From assembly GCF_025140835.1 (NCBI RefSeq), contig NZ_CP081153.1, forward strand, positions 2,604,001 to 2,668,000: a DNA stretch of 64,000 nt, given 5' to 3'. Below are positions 60,333 to 64,000 of this stretch, in pieces. Source of the stretch: Aliiroseovarius sp. M344. Its GTDB lineage: Bacteria; Pseudomonadota; Alphaproteobacteria; Rhodobacterales; Rhodobacteraceae. The notes beneath the pieces are model-generated. The model saw only the letters and a list, made by a program, of their open reading frames with translations, made no database searches and was not told the origin of the DNA. The translations under genes were made by a program, and so were the position numbers. How positions within the stretch are numbered: position 1 is the first letter of the stretch; every line of letters begins with the position of its first letter.

Positions 60333-61280
60333 CTACTCAAACTCCATCTCGGCGAACACCTGACCGGCGTTCTTGGTGGCAAGCTCCTCGAACGTATCGT
60401 GATGCGCGAAAGGGGACTGGTCGACGTAATATGCCTCTTCCAAAGTGCCGCCGTTTTCCAGCAACGTTCCGATCTCGCCGCGCAGGTGCTTCAGATAGCC
60501 GATCGTGTGCTCATCGACCTGCGCCATATTGGTGGGGTAGCCGTGGCCGGGGATCACATAAGTCGCACCGATTGGTGCAAAAACGGTTTCCCAAGTCTCA
60601 ATCCAGCAGCTGGTGCAGGTGTCCTCAAAAATAGGGGGTATGCGATTGTGAAACGCCATGTCGCCTGCAATCATCAAGCTGTCTTCGGGCAGCCAGACCT
60701 GAATGTCACCGGGGCTGTGCGCAGGTCCAGAGTGCAGAACTTCGATATGTTTTGACCCCATGTCGATGACATGTTTGTCCTCGAAGGTCTGGGTCGGCCC
60801 CATCGGTTCCGTCCCCTCGGCATGTTCAAGCGCATAGCGCTTCATACCCTCGAAAATTTGCGCGCCGTATTCTTCGAATTCTTCCGCCGCATCTACATGG
60901 GCCAACACCTCGATACCTTGCGAGATCCAGTAATTGTTGCCCAACATCGCATGGCCCTGTCCATTCTCGTTGATGACGAGTTTGACGGGCTGGTCTGTGA
61001 TCGCCTTGATCTCGGCATGCAGCGCTTCGGCCAATTTGTAGTGAGCGCCGGCGTTCACCACCACCACGCCATCACCGGTCACGATAAAGCTGAGATTGTT
61101 GTTGTGGCCTGTGTTCTCATAGCCCGGAGGTGCCGTGGCGCCGATGGCGGACCAGACATCCGGGATCACCTCGACCGGTTTTTCATAAAGCACCGAGCCA
61201 GGATACTGATCCGGGATATCTTCATCCGCAAATGCAGGTACCGCGACAAGGGTAAAGATGGCTGTGATGGTGCGAAACAT
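60333..61280 (-). CDS. exported metallo-beta-lactamase-fold protein with altered metal site
   Basis: A 315-residue MBL-fold protein with a signal peptide (residues 1-18, AFA-DE). The fold is clear (SFIVTGDGVVVVNAG, HSGPAHSPGDIQVWLP, AGDMAFH, VIPGHG), with His188, Asp207 and His246 in the usual later metal positions. The key HxHxDH motif is replaced: aligning on the following GN gives Asn106, Gln108, His110, Ala111 at the four ligand positions. The protein may bind one metal or none. Related to exported SoxH/quinoprotein-relay type MBL proteins. GGAGGA precedes the ATG at 61280. Confidence 0.85.
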   Translation of the reverse strand: MFRTITAIFTLVAVPAFADEDIPDQYPGSVLYEKPVEVIPDVWSAIGATAPPGYENTGHNNNLSFIVTGDGVVVVNAGAHYKLAEALHAEIKAITDQPVKLVINENGQGHAMLGNNYWISQGIEVLAHVDAAEEFEEYGAQIFEGMKRYALEHAEGTEPMGPTQTFEDKHVIDMGSKHIEVLHSGPAHSPGDIQVWLPEDSLMIAGDMAFHNRIPPIFEDTCTSCWIETWETVFAPIGATYVIPGHGYPTNMAQVDEHTIGYLKHLRGEIGTLLENGGTLEEAYYVDQSPFAHHDTFEELATKNAGQVFAEMEFE

Positions 61281-61349
61281 GTGATCCTCCGGCTGGTATT
61301 TCCGAAAGACTGACATATTCGTATATGTTAATCCAGCTTCAACAGCGGA

Positions 61350-62042
61350 TCAGTTTTGAGCGGCGGAAGCTGCCGCGCGAATGGCGCGGATATTCGCGCC
61401 ATAGACCTCAGGATTATCCACCGATCCTCCTTTGAAAACAGCAGATCCCGCGACCAACACGTCCGCCCCCGCTGCTGCCACCAGCGGTGCCGTTTCGGTT
61501 GTGACTCCACCATCTATCTGGATGTGTATCGGGCGGTCGCCGATCATCTGGCGCGCACGTTGTGTTTTCTCAACACCCGAATGGATAAACTTCTGCCCGC
61601 CGAAACCTGGGTTCACGGTCATGATCAGGACCATATCAATAAGGTCCATGACATGTTCGATGCTTTCCAGTGGCGTGCCCGGGTTCAGGCTGACCCCCGC
61701 TTTCACGCCCTGCGCCTTGATGGCCTGCAGGGTGCGGTGAATATGCGGCCCCGCCTCAACATGCGCGGTGATCATGTCGGCACCGGCTTCTGCGTAAGCC
61801 TCGATATAGGGGTCGACCGGCGCGATCATCAGGTGCACGTCCATGAAGGTTTTCACGTGCGGGCGGAAGGCTTTGACAGCAGGAGGGCCGAACGTAAGGT
61901 TCGGCACGAAATGCCCATCCATGACGTCAACATGTACCCAGTCCGCCCCCTGCGCCTCGATGGCTTGGATTTCTTGTCCAAAATTCGCGAAATCGGCTGA
62001 AAGGATCGAGGGCGTGATCTTGATCGAACGGTCAAAAGGCAT
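61350..62042 (-). CDS. rpe: ribulose-phosphate 3-epimerase
   Basis: A 230-residue TIM-barrel enzyme interconverting ribulose 5-phosphate and xylulose 5-phosphate. Motifs: [45 protein letters not shown] and DGGV. Metal ligands (His, Asp) are in the expected places. GGAG lies eight bases before the ATG at 62042. It follows the MBL gene promoter region and stands alone. Confidence 0.97.
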   Translation of the reverse strand: MPFDRSIKITPSILSADFANFGQEIQAIEAQGADWVHVDVMDGHFVPNLTFGPPAVKAFRPHVKTFMDVHLMIAPVDPYIEAYAEAGADMITAHVEAGPHIHRTLQAIKAQGVKAGVSLNPGTPLESIEHVMDLIDMVLIMTVNPGFGGQKFIHSGVEKTQRARQMIGDRPIHIQIDGGVTTETAPLVAAAGADVLVAGSAVFKGGSVDNPEVYGANIRAIRAAASAAQN

Positions 62043-62109
62043 GGACTGGTCTCCGGCTGGTTATTCTGACGCCCTTATACCGGGATATCCGAGATTGCGA
62101 AGGGTGAAT

Positions 62110-62131
62110 GCGACGGCTGTTTTACCGTCGC
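62110..62131 (-). terminator. hairpin over the stop codon of the 62122 gene
   Basis: GCGACGG (62110-62116) and CCGTCGC (62125-62131) form a 7-bp stem with an 8-base loop containing the TAA stop. On the minus strand no T run follows. Confidence 0.4.
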
Positions 62132-62610
62132 GGCAGATCTGCATCGCAACGTTCGCCCCGCATGCAGGCTTCGATCTTGTTTAGCGTTTCATTTGAAGGG
62201 TCGCCGTGGGCGAACCCGCCGCAGGGGTTTGTCTCCAACAGATAGGCCCTGTCTTTGCGCTTCAAAAACACCAAGGTGCGACCCGTCGACAACCCGCCGC
62301 ACCACGGGCCGAAACACTGCACGTTGATGTCGATCTGACGCTGAAAGGCATTGGTGAAGCCGCTGCGCGTCAGGCTTTTGCCTGCAATACGCCCAGTCAG
62401 GTAATTGTCGGGTTTGACGTCCTCTTGGCGGTTCCAGTCCACCTGCGGCAGGTGCTTCTCGTCGAAACTGAGGTTGCCCAGAACCACCACGTAATCGTCC
62501 GACGACTTCGCGGCATCTTGAAAGGCCGAAATGGCGTTATAGGGCATGCAGGACAAAGCCAAGGCAGGTAGCGGCAACCCAATCATCACCGCCAAAGCAA
62601 TCCAACGCAT
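62122..62610 (-). CDS. hypothetical exported protein
   Basis: A 162-residue protein with a signal peptide (about residues 1-20, ALA-LS). Six Cys in the mature protein (LSCMPY, VQCFGPWCGG, NPCGG, ACMRGERC) suggest disulphides. No family recognised. The ATG at 62610 shares one base with the rppH stop (TGATG), so it is translationally coupled to rppH; a GTG three bases earlier is also in frame. Confidence 0.7.
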   Translation of the reverse strand: MRWIALAVMIGLPLPALALSCMPYNAISAFQDAAKSSDDYVVVLGNLSFDEKHLPQVDWNRQEDVKPDNYLTGRIAGKSLTRSGFTNAFQRQIDINVQCFGPWCGGLSTGRTLVFLKRKDRAYLLETNPCGGFAHGDPSNETLNKIEACMRGERCDADLPRR

Positions 62611-63104
62611 CACAAGTTACCCTTAAAGGCGTCCAGCACCTTTGCATAAATATCGCGCTTAAATGGCACGATATTGGCGACCACATCAGCCGGATCCATC
62701 CATGCCCATTGGCTGAACTCTGGGTGTTCGGTTTCGATGTTCACCGCGCTGTCATCGCCATGGAACCGCACGAGGAACCAACGCTGTTTCTGACCACGGA
62801 ACCGCCCTTTCCAGACGCGCGGGACCACGTCATGGGGCAGATCATAAGGCAACCAGTCCGGCATCTCTGCCTCGACCTGCACCAAATCCTGCGTCACGCC
62901 GGTTTCCTCCCAAAGCTCTCGCAGTACCGCATCCCGGGGGTCTTCGCCGTCATCCACACCACCTTGCGGCATTTGCCAAGCGGTCTTGGTGCCCAGTTTC
63001 GGTGCATCCAATCGCTGGCCAACGAACACCTTGCCTTCGCGATTGGCAAGCATGATACCAACGCAGGGGCGATAGGGTAATTTTGCGATGTCTTCCGGGT
63101 TCAT
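62610..63104 (-). CDS. rppH: RNA pyrophosphohydrolase
   Basis: A 164-residue NUDIX hydrolase of the RppH type, which removes pyrophosphate from mRNA 5' ends and starts decay. The full NUDIX box [22 protein letters not shown] is present, with [11 protein letters not shown] at the start and [10 protein letters not shown] later. AAGAG precedes the ATG at 63104. It is the first gene of a two-gene unit with the exported protein at 62122. Confidence 0.95.
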   Translation of the reverse strand: MNPEDIAKLPYRPCVGIMLANREGKVFVGQRLDAPKLGTKTAWQMPQGGVDDGEDPRDAVLRELWEETGVTQDLVQVEAEMPDWLPYDLPHDVVPRVWKGRFRGQKQRWFLVRFHGDDSAVNIETEHPEFSQWAWMDPADVVANIVPFKRDIYAKVLDAFKGNL

Positions 63105-63171
63105 GTTGAACTCTTTTCTTAGGGTCAGTACCTGAACATCAATCTTACTGGGTCATAACAGGCAAGAACGC

Positions 63172-63200
63172 AAAAGGGCCACCCGTTTGAGCAGCCCTTT
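63172..63200 (-). terminator. terminator after ctpA
   Basis: On the minus strand AAAGGGC (63194-63200) and GCCCTTT (63173-63179) pair around a 14-base loop, ending in TTTT, about 20 bases after the ctpA stop codon. Confidence 0.65.
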
Positions 63201-63218
63201 CACAAATTTCGGACCCGG

Positions 63219-64000
63219 TTATTGCGCCATGGCGATGGTGGACAAGCCCTTGATCAGGTCAACCGCATAAGACAGTTGGAAATCATCATCGCGCAGCTTG
63301 GCGGCCTCTTCGGCCTCTTCACGCTCTTCCTCGATTTGACGCTTTTCGTCGTCGGTCAGGCTGTCGTTGTTCAAGCTGCCCCGCAGGTCAGCCTCGGTAC
63401 GCTGGCGACCGGTTTCTCCGTCTTCGTTCTCAGCCTCTGGAATACGCGGAGGCTGCTTCACAACGATGTCCGGTGATACGCCCAGCGCTTGGATCGAGCG
63501 CCCCGACGGCGTGTAATACCGTGCAGTCGTCAGGCGCATTGCGCCGTCAGAAGCCAGCGGCATGACCGTTTGCACCGACCCTTTACCAAAGCTTTTGGTT
63601 CCCACAACGATGGCGCGATGGTGGTCCTGAAGGGCGCCAGCCACAATTTCGGACGCCGAGGCCGAACCGCCGTTGATCAGGACGACCATCGGTTTACCTT
63701 CTGCCAAATCGCCGGCTTCAGCATTCACACGTTCGCTTTCGCCGGGGGTGCGGCCACGGGTCGAAACGATCTCTCCGTTTTCAAGGAAAGCATCTGACAC
63801 TTCGATCGCCTGGTTCAGAAGACCGCCCGGGTTATTGCGCAGGTCCAGCACAATGCCTTCGACGTTCTCCATCCCGCCCAGCGCTTCAACTTCGCGCGCC
63901 AGTCCATCGGACATGTTCGCATAGGTCTGGTCGTTGAACGTGGTCACGCGCAGCACCACCGTATTGCCAACAGAGCGCGCAGTCGCGGCGGTCAACTTGA
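63219..64000 (-). CDS. ctpA: carboxy-terminal processing protease CtpA, C-terminal part
   Basis: The last 260 residues of an S41 peptidase; the gene continues past the right edge. Visible are the end of the PDZ/linker region (TARSVGNTVVLRVTTFND), the catalytic Ser in GGSASASEIVAGAL and Lys in GTKSFGKGSVQT, and a long acidic C-terminal tail (about 190-245) typical of alphaproteobacterial CtpA. The enzyme trims periplasmic or peptidoglycan-associated proteins. No stop or start is seen before the edge. Confidence 0.93.
   Translation of the reverse strand, partial: KLTAATARSVGNTVVLRVTTFNDQTYANMSDGLAREVEALGGMENVEGIVLDLRNNPGGLLNQAIEVSDAFLENGEIVSTRGRTPGESERVNAEAGDLAEGKPMVVLINGGSASASEIVAGALQDHHRAIVVGTKSFGKGSVQTVMPLASDGAMRLTTARYYTPSGRSIQALGVSPDIVVKQPPRIPEAENEDGETGRQRTEADLRGSLNNDSLTDDEKRQIEEEREEAEEAAKLRDDDFQLSYAVDLIKGLSTIAMAQ

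Noticed and set aside
60333..61280. Calling the MBL protein a beta-lactamase or SoxH
   Set aside because: The metal motif is missing and no sox genes are nearby, so no specific enzyme name is justified.

Overview
The window is 64 kb of chromosome that looks like core genome from an alphaproteobacterium of the Rhodobacterales (Roseobacter group). The evidence is: high GC with alphaproteobacterial gene families (GcrA cell-cycle regulator, DUF1467, DUF4864, IalB-type periplasmic proteins), a CtrA/CcrM-clade gene set, family variants typical of marine Rhodobacterales, and a dispersed intergenic element built from a GGGGC-N3-GCCCC hairpin plus a GGATATTT/GGCCAGAAGA motif. I see no phage, insertion sequence, integrase or CRISPR array. 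Gene density is about 90% and nearly every gene has a recognisable family.

Layout. 0-2 kb: tRNA-Arg(TCT), two tandem small membrane paralogs, a PhnA/YjdM-type zinc-ribbon protein. 1.3-4.5 kb: lepA flanked by two AT-richer orphan genes. 4.7-7.8 kb: an Lrp regulator divergent from a leucine-dehydrogenase-type enzyme, then a PfkB sugar kinase and a secreted protein. 7.8-12.9 kb: LMW tyrosine phosphatase, HxlR regulator translationally coupled to a class III sirtuin (cobB), a copper pair (PCuAC plus DUF2946-like), rpmB, a methyltransferase. 13-19 kb: ABC exporter, meaB, hrpB helicase, a DIPP-like NUDIX enzyme. 19-24 kb: PiT phosphate transporter, argD-argF operon, DMT exporter. 24-29 kb: gcrA, rimO, DUF4864, Gfa-like, dienelactone hydrolase, lipoprotein. 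29-39.5 kb: carB, GT87 glycosyltransferase, aspS, an orphan Flp-like prepilin missed by length cut-offs, a response regulator, methylmalonyl-CoA epimerase plus DUF1467, a metallophosphatase, and an aquaporin Z gene broken by a single-base frameshift.

39.5-45 kb is the serine locus: serC-serA run leftwards behind a probable serC leader RNA; a Stf0-type sulfotransferase and serB run rightwards, followed by a TauE/SafE permease. The locus therefore holds all three enzymes from 3-phosphoglycerate to serine. 45-52 kb: asparaginase, IalB-like protein, rlmN, then a two-component system (kinase + FixJ-type regulator) directly upstream of a secreted HbpS/GlcG-like heme-binding-family protein and a secreted ankyrin protein. 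This resembles the layout of the HbpS-SenS-SenR sensory module of actinomycetes. 52-64 kb: LOG-family gene, dapD, a 35-residue secreted peptide gene, HAD phosphatase, lipoprotein, dapE-rnr, a MltB-like transglycosylase without an export signal, a metallo-beta-lactamase-fold protein whose HxHxDH metal motif is replaced, rpe, rppH, and the C-terminal part of a CtpA protease cut by the window edge.

Most of the window is ordinary housekeeping. No clearly new large system is present. The items most worth checking are the kinase/regulator/HbpS-like/ankyrin module, the metal-motif-less MBL protein, the orphan prepilin, the sulfotransferase inside the serine divergon, the frameshifted aqpZ and the dispersed intergenic element. 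All calls were made by reading the sequence; no database search was run.
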